From NCBI GenBank assembly GCA_934168005.1, contig CAKPMN010000002.1, positions 1-64,000 of the forward strand: a stretch of 64,000 nt of DNA. The letters run 5' to 3'. This document shows positions 8,566 to 17,711 of this stretch, piece by piece. Positions within the stretch are counted from its first letter, which is position 1, and each line of letters starts with the position of its first letter. The position numbers and the translations under genes are program-made. Source of the DNA: an uncultured Bacilli bacterium (GTDB lineage: Bacteria > Bacillota_I > Bacilli_A > RF39 > UBA660). The notes below the pieces were generated by a model, which saw only the letters and a list, made by a program, of their open reading frames with translations, ran no database searches and was not told where the DNA came from.

Positions 8566-9243
8566 ATGTGGTTTTTAATAGGCGTAATAGTTTTAATTCT
8601 ATTTATAATATTTTGCTATCAATATGCTAAATATAAATTTAGAAAATATTTTAACATGGATCTTATGACTATGTTAAAAAATGCTAAAATAGAAGATGAG
8701 ACGCTTCCTAAGTCATTATCAAGTATGGATAGTATATATTTAGAACAATTAAATAAAGATTTTCCAGAAGTAAATATAAATGAACTAAAAAGACAGAGCG
8801 AAAAAGAAATATTAAACATAATTAATGCAGTAGAAAAAAATGATACAAGTAAATTAAATGGAAAAATGAGACTTGTAGCCGAATCAATGATAGAAGATAA
8901 TAAGACAAAAGTAGAATATAACAACATAAAGATTCATAATACAGTGTTATCAAAATATACATGTAAAAATGGAATTGCGACTATTACATTCGGATCTAGT
9001 TTTGAATATGAAAAAGTTAAAGATAAAAATATAGAAAAGGTTCAGGACAGAGCAAGAGTTGAATATATATATATAATAGATGAAAATCTGGTTGATAATA
9101 ATAAAAAAATATTAGGTTTAAATTGTCCAAATTGTGGAGCTCCATTAAAGACATTAGGAGATAAAAGATGTATATATTGTACAACACCTATAGATGAAAT
9201 AGTAAAGCGAGCTTGGACTTGTAATGATGTAACTTTTTATTAG
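8566..9243 (+). CDS. Membrane protein with Tim44-like domain and zinc ribbon (YdjH-like)
   Basis: 225 residues. An N-terminal transmembrane helix (about residues 2-21, WFLIGVIVLILFIIFCYQYA) leaves the rest in the cytoplasm. The middle, about 60-175, has a Tim44-like alpha/beta pattern. A zinc ribbon near the C-terminus has two CxxC knuckles (CPNCGAP and CIYC), followed by a WTCNDV tail. I start at ATG 8566 because GGGTGTATAATATG matches the usual start context here. It is followed by a YdjI-type SPFH protein. In Bacillus subtilis ydjH and ydjI are neighbours that take part in the PspA membrane-stress system; the parallel is inferred from domains and order, and no pspA is seen in the window. 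Confidence 0.6.
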   Translation: MWFLIGVIVLILFIIFCYQYAKYKFRKYFNMDLMTMLKNAKIEDETLPKSLSSMDSIYLEQLNKDFPEVNINELKRQSEKEILNIINAVEKNDTSKLNGKMRLVAESMIEDNKTKVEYNNIKIHNTVLSKYTCKNGIATITFGSSFEYEKVKDKNIEKVQDRARVEYIYIIDENLVDNNKKILGLNCPNCGAPLKTLGDKRCIYCTTPIDEIVKRAWTCNDVTFY

Positions 9244-9412
9244 AATTAAAAAAGTTTGTAAACGCTTTAATGTAAAAAAATGTATAATTGTTAATTATGC
9301 TTTAATAATTAAATTAATTATGATAAAATTAAATTAGATGGTAGCCAATCTACTTAAAACATATGTTAATTTAAAATTTAAGTGTGGCTTCATAAAAGAA
9401 AAGAGGTATTTT

Positions 9413-10579
9413 ATGGGTTTAATTAAAGCAGCAGTCACTGCTGTAGGAAGTACATTACACGATCAATGGAAAGATTATATAAAATGCGAAGATCTAGGTC
9501 AAGATATTTTAATGAAGAAAGTTACTACACCAAATGGTGTAATATCAAAAGACAGTGCTATTCAAGTATCACCTGGACAAATAGCTATTATTTTTCAAAG
9601 TGGTAAGATTCTAGACGCAACAGCAGAAGAAGGAATATATACTTTTGATCAATCAACATCTCCAACATTCTTTGCTGGTCAATTTGGTGATGTATTTAAA
9701 GAAATGTGGAATAGATTTGTTTATAACGGTGGAACAAGTAAAGAACAAGCTGTTTTCTACATTAATGCAAAAGAAATAATGAATAATAAATTTGGAACAC
9801 CAGCACCAGTACCATTCCAAGACTGGTCTCATCCAATTCCAAACCAAATGACAGGAAGTCTTACTCCATTAAGAGTAGAAGTAAAATGTTTTGGTACATA
9901 TACATTTAAGATTTCAGATCCTGCTACATTTATGAGTAGAATTGCTGGAACTGCAGAAGTATATAAAAAAGATGATATAGTAGAACAAATGAGAAGTGAA
10001 GTAATTGGCTCATTCCAAAATGTGTTAAACGAATTAGGTAATTCATCATATAAAACACCAGTATTAGAATTACCAAGTTGTACAGATACAATTAAAAAGA
10101 TACTAGACGAAAAAGTATTTGATCAACCAATCCGTGATAGAGGTATAAATATAGTAAGTTTTACAGTTGAATCAGTAACATTAGATGATGAATCTAATAA
10201 GAAGATTGATAACTATGAATTATCTTCAAATTCATACATGCAACAAGGAACACTTACAGGTGCTTATGCAAATGCTGTTCAAGACGCTGCAAATAATGCT
10301 AATGGTTCAGCAAACGGATTTATGGGTGTCGGAATGATGAATATGGCATCAGGAGGAATAATGGGAGGAGTTGCTCAAAATGCCATGAATAATGGTAATA
10401 CAGGTTCAACCGTAAGTTATGATCCATATGCATCAGAAAATAGACAACAAGAATCAGAAGAAACAGCTAAAGTTGAAGAACAACAAACAGCTGTAGAACA
10501 ACCAAAATTCTGTCCAAATTGTGGAAACCCAGTTGGAAATACAAATTTCTGCGGTAGTTGTGGAAATAAATTAAAATAA
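9413..10579 (+). CDS. ydjI: SPFH-domain protein with C-terminal zinc ribbon (YdjI-like)
   Basis: 388 residues from the ATG at 9413 (AAAGAGGTATTTT upstream); a longer frame from 9338 has no start signal. Residues about 40-280 are the SPFH domain of the YdjI or virion-core-like family (SPGQIAIIFQSGKILDA; later FDQPIRDRGINIVSFTVESV). A Gly/Ala/Asn/Met-rich low-complexity linker follows, then a two-knuckle zinc ribbon (CPNCGNP and CGSCGNK). There is no transmembrane segment. It probably acts as a membrane-associated scaffold with the upstream zinc-ribbon membrane protein. A strong terminator follows. Confidence 0.8.
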   Translation: MGLIKAAVTAVGSTLHDQWKDYIKCEDLGQDILMKKVTTPNGVISKDSAIQVSPGQIAIIFQSGKILDATAEEGIYTFDQSTSPTFFAGQFGDVFKEMWNRFVYNGGTSKEQAVFYINAKEIMNNKFGTPAPVPFQDWSHPIPNQMTGSLTPLRVEVKCFGTYTFKISDPATFMSRIAGTAEVYKKDDIVEQMRSEVIGSFQNVLNELGNSSYKTPVLELPSCTDTIKKILDEKVFDQPIRDRGINIVSFTVESVTLDDESNKKIDNYELSSNSYMQQGTLTGAYANAVQDAANNANGSANGFMGVGMMNMASGGIMGGVAQNAMNNGNTGSTVSYDPYASENRQQESEETAKVEEQQTAVEQPKFCPNCGNPVGNTNFCGSCGNKLK

Positions 10580-10587
10580 AAGTACTA

Positions 10588-10624
10588 AAGGAAGTCGTAT
10601 AGACTTCCTTGTTTTATTTTTTAA
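10588..10624 (+). terminator. Intrinsic terminator after ydjI-like gene
   Basis: Stem GGAAGTC/GACTTCC with loop GTATA, followed by a T-rich tail. Confidence 0.85.
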
Positions 10625-10661
10625 TAAATGATAGAATATGAAATTAGAGAGAAGGTTGATT

Positions 10662-12623
10662 ATGGAAAATAAATTTAAATTAGTATCAAAATATAAACCA
10701 AATGGAGATCAACCAGAAGCAATAGAAAAGTTAGTTCAAGGAATAAAAAACAATGATAAATATCAAGTTTTACTTGGAGCAACAGGAACAGGTAAAACTT
10801 TCACAATCGCAAACGTAATTGAAAAAGTAAATAAGCCTACCCTAGTTTTAGCACATAATAAAACATTAGCAGGTCAACTATATGCAGAATTTAAAGAACT
10901 ATTTCCAGAAAATAGAGTTGAATATTTTGTTTCTTATTATGATTATTATCAGCCAGAAGCATATGTAGCCAAAACAGATACATATATAGAAAAAGATGCT
11001 TCAATCAATGATGAAATTGATGAGTTAAGACATTCCGCAACCGCTTCAATTTTGACAAGAAAAGACACGATAGTAGTTGCCAGTGTATCATGTATATATG
11101 GAATTGGAGAAGTAGATGACTATAAAAGTAAAATGTTAATACTTAATGTTGGTGATGTAATAGATAGAAACGATGTCATGGTCCATTTAATAGAAATGTT
11201 ATATGAAAGAAATAATATGGAACTTAAAAGAGGAACATTTAGAGCACATGGTGATATCTTAGAAATAATGCCAGTAAACCAACACGCCAAAGCAATAAGA
11301 ATAGACTTTTTTGGTGACGAAATAGATAGAATCGTTGAATACGATACTTTAACAGGAACAATCCTAAGCAATAAAAAAAGTATAAGCTTATACCCTGCAA
11401 GTCACTTTGTTACAACAGATGAAAAATTAAAGAAAGCTATATATAATATTAAAGAAGAATTAAATGATAGAATAAAATATTTTGAGGATAATAATAAACT
11501 TTTAGAAAAACAAAGAATACAAGAAAGAACAAATTATGACATAGAAATGCTCCAAGAAACAGGAACATGTAGAGGTGTAGAAAACTATTCAAGACATATG
11601 GCTTTAAAAGGTCCAGGAGAAACCCCTACTACATTGATAGATTTCTTTGGTGATGATTTTTTACTAGTAATAGATGAATCACATGTAACAATTCCACAAG
11701 TAAGAGGAATGTATAATGGCGATCAAGCAAGAAAAAAAGTACTAGTTGATTATGGCTTTAGATTACCTAGTGCAATGGACAATAGACCCCTTAAATTTGA
11801 TGAATTTGAAAAAAAATTAAATCAAGTTATTTGCATATCTGCAACACCAGGTGATTATGAACTTGAAAAAACAAATGGAAAAGTTGTAGAACAGATTATA
11901 AGACCAACAGGTTTATTAGATCCAATTATTGAAGTAAAGCCAACCACTAATCAAATAGACGATCTATTAGAACAAATATATCAAAGAATAGATAAAAATG
12001 AGAGAATTCTAATAACAACACTTACGATAAGAATGGCAGAAGAATTAACAGCTTACTTAAAAAAAGCAGATATAAAAGTTGCTTATCTACATAGTGAAGT
12101 AAAAACTTTAGAACGCATGAGAATAATAAGAGATCTAAGATTAGGTACATATGATGTTTTAGTTGGAATAAACTTATTAAGAGAAGGTATAGATATACCA
12201 GAAGTAAGTTTGGTAGCTATAATGGATGCCGATAAACAAGGATTTTTAAGAAGCGAAAGAAGCTTAATTCAGACAATAGGACGTGCGGCTAGAAATAGTA
12301 ATGGACACGTTATAATGTATGCTGACAATATAAGCGATTCAATGGATTTAGCTATAAAAGAAACCAACAGAAGAAGAAAGATACAAGAAGAATATAATAT
12401 CAAACATAATATTACTCCAAAAACAGTTATAAAAGAGATAAGAGATGTTATCAGTAATACAGCTCAAGAAAAAGAAGAAAAACCAATAAAGATGACAAAA
12501 GCTGAAAAAATAAATATGATAAATAAAATAGAAGAAGAAATGAAAGAAGCAGCTAAAAATCTTGATTTTGAAAGAGCTATGGAATTAAGAGACATCTTAT
12601 TTGAAATGAAAGGAGAAAATTAA
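10662..12623 (+). CDS. uvrB: Excinuclease ABC subunit B
   Basis: Damage-verifying helicase-like subunit of nucleotide excision repair. Walker [11 protein letters not shown], the DNA-wedging beta-hairpin region [16 protein letters not shown] box ([11 protein letters not shown]), motif VI (QTIGRAARN), and a C-terminal UVR domain ([21 protein letters not shown]) that contacts UvrC. 653 residues from ATG 10662 (AGAAGG upstream); an in-frame ATG at 10638 has no clear ribosome binding site. uvrA, often next to uvrB, is not here; instead lgt overlaps the stop codon by one base. Confidence 0.96.
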   Translation: MENKFKLVSKYKPNGDQPEAIEKLVQGIKNNDKYQVLLGATGTGKTFTIANVIEKVNKPTLVLAHNKTLAGQLYAEFKELFPENRVEYFVSYYDYYQPEAYVAKTDTYIEKDASINDEIDELRHSATASILTRKDTIVVASVSCIYGIGEVDDYKSKMLILNVGDVIDRNDVMVHLIEMLYERNNMELKRGTFRAHGDILEIMPVNQHAKAIRIDFFGDEIDRIVEYDTLTGTILSNKKSISLYPASHFVTTDEKLKKAIYNIKEELNDRIKYFEDNNKLLEKQRIQERTNYDIEMLQETGTCRGVENYSRHMALKGPGETPTTLIDFFGDDFLLVIDESHVTIPQVRGMYNGDQARKKVLVDYGFRLPSAMDNRPLKFDEFEKKLNQVICISATPGDYELEKTNGKVVEQIIRPTGLLDPIIEVKPTTNQIDDLLEQIYQRIDKNERILITTLTIRMAEELTAYLKKADIKVAYLHSEVKTLERMRIIRDLRLGTYDVLVGINLLREGIDIPEVSLVAIMDADKQGFLRSERSLIQTIGRAARNSNGHVIMYADNISDSMDLAIKETNRRRKIQEEYNIKHNITPKTVIKEIRDVISNTAQEKEEKPIKMTKAEKINMINKIEEEMKEAAKNLDFERAMELRDILFEMKGEN

Positions 12624-13390
12624 TGAATCCAATATTTTTAAAGCTAGGTTCAATAACTATTTATTGGTACTCAATAATTTTGCTTATAGCGTTTAGTTTA
12701 GGTTTTATTATATTATTAAGATTAGGAAAAAAAGCTGGAATAACAAAGGAATTTATATATGATTATGCTTGTTATTTAATTCCAATATGCCTAATTGGGG
12801 CTAGGATGTATTACGTAATGTTTAATCTTGATTATTATTCTACAGATATATTGGCTATTTTTAAAGTATGGGAAGGTGGCCTTGCAATCCATGGTGGAAT
12901 AATATTTGGTGCACTATTTACATATTATTATGCTAAAAAAAACAATATAGATTTTTTAAAGCTAGTAGATATATTAGTAATATGCTTAATCCTTGGCCAG
13001 ATAATAGGAAGATGGGGAAATTTCTTTAATGGAGAAGCGTACGGTCCAAAAACAACTTTAAGTTTTTTAGAATCTATTCATTTGCCTAAATTTATAATAA
13101 ATGGAATGAGTATAAATGGTGAGTATTACCACCCTACTTTTCTTTATGAATCTATATGGAATTTAATTGGACTAACAATATTGTTAATAATATATAAGCA
13201 TAAAAAAGAAAACGGTATGACAACCTCATTCTATTTAGTCTGGTATGGAATTGGAAGATTTTTAATAGAATCTTTAAGGCAAGATAGCTTAATGTTAAGC
13301 AATATTAAAATTGCCCAATTAGTGTCAATTGTAATGATAATTTTAGGTGTAATAATATTTTTAAGGCAAAAAAAGAAGACAATCAAGTGA
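12623..13390 (+). CDS. lgt: Phosphatidylglycerol--prolipoprotein diacylglyceryl transferase
   Basis: Membrane enzyme that adds diacylglycerol to the lipobox Cys of prolipoproteins, such as the YidC encoded in this window. Seven hydrophobic helices can be drawn. Family motifs: WEGGLAIHGGII (catalytic HGG region), RWGNFFNGEAYG (Lgt signature) and HPTFLYES. Length, 255 residues, is normal. ATG overlaps the uvrB stop (TAATG). A terminator shared with the convergent alarmone synthetase gene follows. Confidence 0.95.
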   Translation: MNPIFLKLGSITIYWYSIILLIAFSLGFIILLRLGKKAGITKEFIYDYACYLIPICLIGARMYYVMFNLDYYSTDILAIFKVWEGGLAIHGGIIFGALFTYYYAKKNNIDFLKLVDILVICLILGQIIGRWGNFFNGEAYGPKTTLSFLESIHLPKFIINGMSINGEYYHPTFLYESIWNLIGLTILLIIYKHKKENGMTTSFYLVWYGIGRFLIESLRQDSLMLSNIKIAQLVSIVMIILGVIIFLRQKKKTIK

Positions 13391-13402
13391 TTGTCTTTTT
13401 AT
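13376..13402. terminator. Bidirectional terminator between lgt and the alarmone synthetase
   Basis: Ten-base stem AAGACAATCA/TGATTGTCTT with a two-base loop, flanked by A-tract and T-tract, so usable from both sides. Confidence 0.75.
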
Positions 13403-14019
13403 TTATTTTTTTCTAATTCATTTAATTGATTCATCCTATTATCTAATTCTTTAATAGTTAAAGAACATTGATAAAGCTCTTCCTTAACATGGTCAGGAAG
13501 TTCTTTAGGATATTTATATTGAATTTTATGATCTAAACTTGCCCAAAAATCCATAGCAACTGTACGAATTTGAATCTCAGCTTCAATATATTCTGTGTTT
13601 TCATTTAAATATATAGGAACAAGGACAATTAGATGATAACTAATATATCCAGTATCCTTAGGATATTTAATGTAATCTTTCTCCTCTTTTAGTTTTAATT
13701 GAGGAGAATTTTTAATCATATTAACAATATCATAAACATCAGATAAAAAAGAACAAACAATTCGAATACCAATCATATCATGGACATGATTAAAAATATT
13801 TTCTACACTATACTCTAATCCCTTTTTATCTAGTTTTTTTAAAGCAGATTGCTCTGATTTTATACGTGACTTAATATGTTCTACAGGATTGTATTGATGA
13901 GTAAATTCAAACTCTTTTATTAATACATCTAGTTGAGTCTCTAATGTTTTAAGAGCAAATTCATATTTCAACATCAATTCTTGAATTTGACTTTTATTAT
14001 CAATATCGCTAAAACTCAT
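13399..14019 (-). CDS. Small alarmone synthetase (RelQ/YjbM-type GTP pyrophosphokinase)
   Basis: Makes (p)ppGpp from GTP/GDP and ATP. At 206 residues it has only the RelA/SpoT synthetase domain; no HD hydrolase, TGS or ACT domain. Motifs: HIKSRIKSEQSALKKL (ATP/GTP binding), HDMIGIRIVCSF, YPKDTGYISYHL and EIQIRT. A C-terminal helix likely drives tetramer formation, as in RelQ. AAAGGAG precedes the ATG. The diguanylate cyclase gene lies about 90 bases upstream on the same strand. Confidence 0.92.
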   Translation of the reverse strand: MSFSDIDNKSQIQELMLKYEFALKTLETQLDVLIKEFEFTHQYNPVEHIKSRIKSEQSALKKLDKKGLEYSVENIFNHVHDMIGIRIVCSFLSDVYDIVNMIKNSPQLKLKEEKDYIKYPKDTGYISYHLIVLVPIYLNENTEYIEAEIQIRTVAMDFWASLDHKIQYKYPKELPDHVKEELYQCSLTIKELDNRMNQLNELEKNK

Positions 14020-14106
14020 AAATCTCCTTTCTAGAAAATAAAGAAATCCTTAAAAAAGGATTTTAATACAACATAATACTGGATAAACATTATAACACGA
14101 AAAAAT

Positions 14107-14922
14107 TTAAATATCAAGTTGTTCATATTTTACTAAAACTTTATTTCTGCCAGACTCTTTAGCAATATATAATTGCTCATCTGCTAATTGAATTGTTTTG
14201 TCAACCACATTGTCAATACCATTCTCTTTTACCAATTGTTGCAAGCAAGCATTGTTTACATGAACAACGCCGAAGCTACAAGATAAGTCAATGAATTTAT
14301 CCTTATATCTAAAGGGAATAACAGCAAGTCTTTTTCTTAAATTTTCAACTCTGTTAAATACACATTTTTGCTTCATATTTTTTAATATAAATAAGAATTC
14401 TTCTCCACCAAAACGTCCTATAATATCATTTTCTCTACCAAACCCATGACGAGAATTTCTTAGAAATAATTGCGCTATATAATAAAGAGCAGCATCACCT
14501 GCTTGATGTCCATAAGAGTCATTAACTTTTTTAAAATGATCAATATCACTCATTACAACAGCGAAATCTTCCTCAGTATCAATAGCACTAGCTAAATATA
14601 TTTTATAATCTTCTAAAAGCTTACGTTTTAAAAATACACCTGTTGTCTCGTCTATTTGATATGCTAATTCTTTCTTTTTATACTCAGTAATATCTGTAAA
14701 TCTTAATATTGTATAAGTATGCTCATTTTCTGAATGTCTTATTTGACTAATTTTATAGTATCTTTTTGTTTGTGGGTGATAATATTCATCATTAGTAACT
14801 GTAAGACAATTTCTCATATAACTAATAATGCCATTATCTTCTGGAAATATAATGTTTCCACTTTCGTCATAAACTATGACTAATGTATCAGGAAAACATT
14901 CCAAAAAAGTCCTTAATTCCAT
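14107..14922 (-). CDS. Diguanylate cyclase (PAS-like sensor plus GGDEF)
   Basis: 271 residues from the ATG at 14922, chosen because AGAGGGGG precedes it; the longer frame has no ribosome binding site. Residues 1-95 look like a PAS-type sensor (TLVIVYDESGNIIFPEDNG; YTILRFTDITEYKKKE). The GGDEF domain has the metal Asp in VVMSDIDHFKKVNDSYGH and the active site GRFGGEEF. The product-inhibition I-site RxxD is intact at the correct spacing (RENDIIGRFGGEEF). It should make cyclic di-GMP and be feedback-limited. No membrane anchor is seen. Confidence 0.93.
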   Translation of the reverse strand: MELRTFLECFPDTLVIVYDESGNIIFPEDNGIISYMRNCLTVTNDEYYHPQTKRYYKISQIRHSENEHTYTILRFTDITEYKKKELAYQIDETTGVFLKRKLLEDYKIYLASAIDTEEDFAVVMSDIDHFKKVNDSYGHQAGDAALYYIAQLFLRNSRHGFGRENDIIGRFGGEEFLFILKNMKQKCVFNRVENLRKRLAVIPFRYKDKFIDLSCSFGVVHVNNACLQQLVKENGIDNVVDKTIQLADEQLYIAKESGRNKVLVKYEQLDI

Positions 14923-14955
14923 ATAATCCCCCTCTTTTTCAGCTAAATTTGTATT

Positions 14956-14984
14956 AATGTACAACGTTTTAAAAATTTTGTCAA
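14956..14984 (-). promoter_or_regulatory. Promoter of the diguanylate cyclase gene
   Basis: On the minus strand, TTGACA (14984-14979), 17 bases, then TACATT (14961-14956), placed about 35 bases before the chosen ATG. Confidence 0.6.
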
Positions 14985-15030
14985 CTTTACTAATCAAATA
15001 TAACAAAAATGCATACATAGATATTATATT

Positions 15031-15066
15031 CAAAAAAAACTAATCTATTACAAGATTAGTTAATAT
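15031..15066 (-). repeat. Terminator-containing direct repeat, distal copy
   Basis: Hairpin AACTAATCT/AGATTAGTT that, read on the minus strand, ends in a T8 run, so it can terminate the STAND gene. It is almost identical over about 35 bases to 17461-17495 beyond the other end of that gene, differing by one substitution (C/T in the loop) and one A in the A-run. Confidence 0.8.
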
Positions 15067-15089
15067 ATCATGAAAAAGCTCTAAATAAT

Positions 15090-17399
15090 TCAACTAAATA
15101 TATCATCTATTTTATCCCACTCACTATTGCTTATTTCAAAAAAATATTCTTTCCCATAAGTATTAGCTTGCCAATCATAGTATTCATTATCAATATAAGA
15201 TTTAATAGAATCTTCAATATTAACGTTGCTTAGAATGTAATCTTCATCTATTTGTTTATTATTTAAATTAAATGGTAAAGCATCAGTAATGCGCTTAATT
15301 CTAACTCTGATTTTCTGTCTGATATCATCTCTTATATCATTGTAATATTTATTTATATATAATCTTTCTAAATCTTCTAGTTTTCCACTTGCAGGCATTC
15401 TTATGTCATAATTTATAGCAGATATTTCTGAAGTTACAAATTCCTGAATGTCATCATTAATGTTATCTAAAACAAAATTTTGTATAGCGTCTATAAATTG
15501 TTCATTAATAATATTATTTTCAGTATTAGTTAATTTTTGCGACTTTACCCATTTAGAGAATATTAATATATTGTCGTAAGAAAAATTATATAATGTATGT
15601 CTTAAATCTTTAAAGATTATCTCATTCAGTTCATAAAAATCGACATATCCTTTTTCTATTAATTCTATAAATAAATCATCTTTTCCATAGTGATAATCAC
15701 AACATAATTGTTCAAATGCTTTTTGAACAAATGATTTGATTTTTAAATCTTTAATTTGATATTCCAATATTATTTCAAAATAACGACATGAAGTAGACTT
15801 ATCTACAGACTCTAAATTATTAATATGATTGTTATAAATTAATTCACAAATTATATCCTTATTTTGTTTAAATTTAATCAGTTGTTCAATATATTTAGCA
15901 TTATTAATAATTACAAATTGTTCATTTAAATTAGCTGATATTTTTTTCTTCAAAAAATCATTAACAGATGGATTTATAACAGAAACATATCTTTTTCGTC
16001 TATCAATTATTATCTTTATTAAAGAGTTATTTAATCTATTAATTACTTCATTGAAAATATTTAAAGTTGTATCCTTTGTATTAGATAGTATTCTTTTATT
16101 AAAAGCCTTTTCTAAAATTTCTATTTTGATTTTATCATTTGTGAGTGAATAAAGTGTATTCATTAAGATTCTATCATCTTCACTAAGTCTATTTCTAAAC
16201 TCGTCTTCCCATACACTATCAGGATTATCTAGTTTTGAAATAATATATTCTACATATTCATTTTTTAAAACTTTACTATAGTTTTTTTCTTTAGTAACAA
16301 ATTCTATAATTCTGGGATTATAGTTTTTATGTTTGACTATTGAAAGATAGTTTTTATTTTTTTTAACATCTAATAAATATTCTATAGGTATTTCATTAAA
16401 ATAAAGATGATTATATAGTATCTGTGCTTTTTCTAAAAAAGACATTTTATCTAAGTCTATAAGATAATTATCTTTTTCATACTTATCAAATAAGTTTGCA
16501 AAATCTAGTGAAGAAGAATAAGCTTCATTAATTATAGTAATTCTACTATTCATAATTATCTTTTTATTGGGATTTTTTTCAATGAATGAAATTAAGGCTT
16601 TTAACTCATTAGGCTGTTTTTCACTTAATTTTAAATAATGCTGTCCTAAAAAATCATCCAGTAAAACTATCTCTTTTTTAGCAGGATCACGACTCAATAT
16701 ATTTTTAATATCTTTTATATTATTATCAGTAACATATCTAACAGTATAATTATTACTAGCAAAAAATAACAGTAACATTTTAGAAATAGTACTTTTACCA
16801 ACACCAGGTGCTCCTATAATAATTATAATGTTTTTATCTATTAACTTTTTTCTACATTCAAAATACGAATTTGTGGTAACAAATAACTTTGTATACTTTT
16901 CTATTTCACCTAATATTTCATTGCAATCAACAAAAATACTTTGATTTTGAATCATAGATAAAACATTAGTAGAACATAACCACAATTTATAGTTTTTTTC
17001 CAATATATCCTTATTGTTAGTATTAGATAAAAAATCATCAATATCAGTTTTATCAATTATGTAAGACATATCTTTCATATAGTTTGAAAATAATGAAAAA
17101 ATCTCTTTTTTTTGCTTAGGAGTTAATTCTATACTACAACAAATATAATAGTTTTCTGGATTTATTTTTTCAATTTTTACTAGCTCAGATTTTAATGATG
17201 ATTTTAAATTAGTGAAGTTGCTTTTAACATAATGCTTAACCTGTATAATATGATGAGGCGGAACTTTACTATCACATAAGTCTATTCCACCATCACGTCC
17301 CTTTGTAAAACGATGCAATTTCAAAGACAATTTAGCTTCCATTATATCTTTGCATAGAATTTCAAATTCATAATCATTCAAATTTGCTAGGCTATACAT
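15090..17399 (-). CDS. Mrr-like nuclease fused to an nSTAND3-type NTPase (candidate phage defence)
   Basis: 769 residues. The N-terminus (about 1-110) is a PD-(D/E)xK domain of the Mrr type: DYEFEILCKDIM, then GRDGGIDL (catalytic Asp) and IIQVKHY (the QxK variant). A P-loop STAND-type NTPase follows from about 165: Walker A IIIGAPGVGKST, Walker B EIVLLDDFLGQ (a signature I associate with nSTAND3), and an NSRITI sensor. The rest, about 400-769, is helical and not recognised, probably the ligand sensor. A strong AGGAGG site precedes the ATG at 17399. It stands alone between two copies of a terminator sequence next to tRNA-His. Its build suggests abortive defence: sensing a phage protein, then cutting DNA. 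Confidence 0.82.
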   Translation of the reverse strand: MYSLANLNDYEFEILCKDIMEAKLSLKLHRFTKGRDGGIDLCDSKVPPHHIIQVKHYVKSNFTNLKSSLKSELVKIEKINPENYYICCSIELTPKQKKEIFSLFSNYMKDMSYIIDKTDIDDFLSNTNNKDILEKNYKLWLCSTNVLSMIQNQSIFVDCNEILGEIEKYTKLFVTTNSYFECRKKLIDKNIIIIIGAPGVGKSTISKMLLLFFASNNYTVRYVTDNNIKDIKNILSRDPAKKEIVLLDDFLGQHYLKLSEKQPNELKALISFIEKNPNKKIIMNSRITIINEAYSSSLDFANLFDKYEKDNYLIDLDKMSFLEKAQILYNHLYFNEIPIEYLLDVKKNKNYLSIVKHKNYNPRIIEFVTKEKNYSKVLKNEYVEYIISKLDNPDSVWEDEFRNRLSEDDRILMNTLYSLTNDKIKIEILEKAFNKRILSNTKDTTLNIFNEVINRLNNSLIKIIIDRRKRYVSVINPSVNDFLKKKISANLNEQFVIINNAKYIEQLIKFKQNKDIICELIYNNHINNLESVDKSTSCRYFEIILEYQIKDLKIKSFVQKAFEQLCCDYHYGKDDLFIELIEKGYVDFYELNEIIFKDLRHTLYNFSYDNILIFSKWVKSQKLTNTENNIINEQFIDAIQNFVLDNINDDIQEFVTSEISAINYDIRMPASGKLEDLERLYINKYYNDIRDDIRQKIRVRIKRITDALPFNLNNKQIDEDYILSNVNIEDSIKSYIDNEYYDWQANTYGKEYFFEISNSEWDKIDDIFS

Positions 17400-17460
17400 A
17401 TATGCCTCCTATATTCATACTAATATTTGTTTGTCTAATACAATTATAAATCTTTTTTTA

Positions 17461-17495
17461 CAAAAAAACTAATCTATTATAAGATTAGTTAATAC
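17461..17495 (-). repeat. Terminator-containing direct repeat, tRNA-proximal copy
   Basis: Second copy of the 35-base hairpin sequence. It lies six bases from the 3' end of tRNA-His and works as that gene's terminator when read on the minus strand (stem then T7). Confidence 0.8.
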
Positions 17496-17501
17496 TCAAT
17501 A

Positions 17502-17578
17502 TGGGGCGCTCTGTGGGGATCGAACCCACGCATGCCTGAGTCACAGTCAGGTGTGTTAACCGCTTCACCAAGAACGCC
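17502..17578 (-). tRNA. tRNA-His (GTG)
   Basis: Cloverleaf read on the minus strand: extra G-1 opposite C73, acceptor GCGTTCT/AGAGCGC, anticodon arm CTGAC-TGTGACT-CAGG region with GTG, T-arm GTGGG-TTCGATC-CCCAC, and encoded CCA (complement at 17502-17504). The G-1:C73 pair is diagnostic of tRNA-His. Confidence 0.96.
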
Positions 17579-17595
17579 ATTTCAAATACATACAT

Positions 17596-17624
17596 ATTTT
17601 AACAAGATATTTAAGATTTTGCAA
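17596..17624 (-). promoter_or_regulatory. Promoter of tRNA-His
   Basis: Minus strand TTGCAA (17624-17619), 17 bases, TAAAAT (17601-17596), about 18 bases before the tRNA. The TTGC-type -35 recurs at the other tRNA units in the window. Confidence 0.65.
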
Positions 17625-17711
17625 CCTTTTTTTTAAATATATATAAATTAAGTAAATTGCCTATACGCAAATTTACTATAAACCATATGATAATCTGAGG
17701 AGGAAAAAAGT

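Noticed and set aside
15031..17495. Insertion sequence around the STAND gene
   Set aside because: The flanking copies are direct, not inverted, and no transposase or integrase is present; I keep only the insertion-scar idea.
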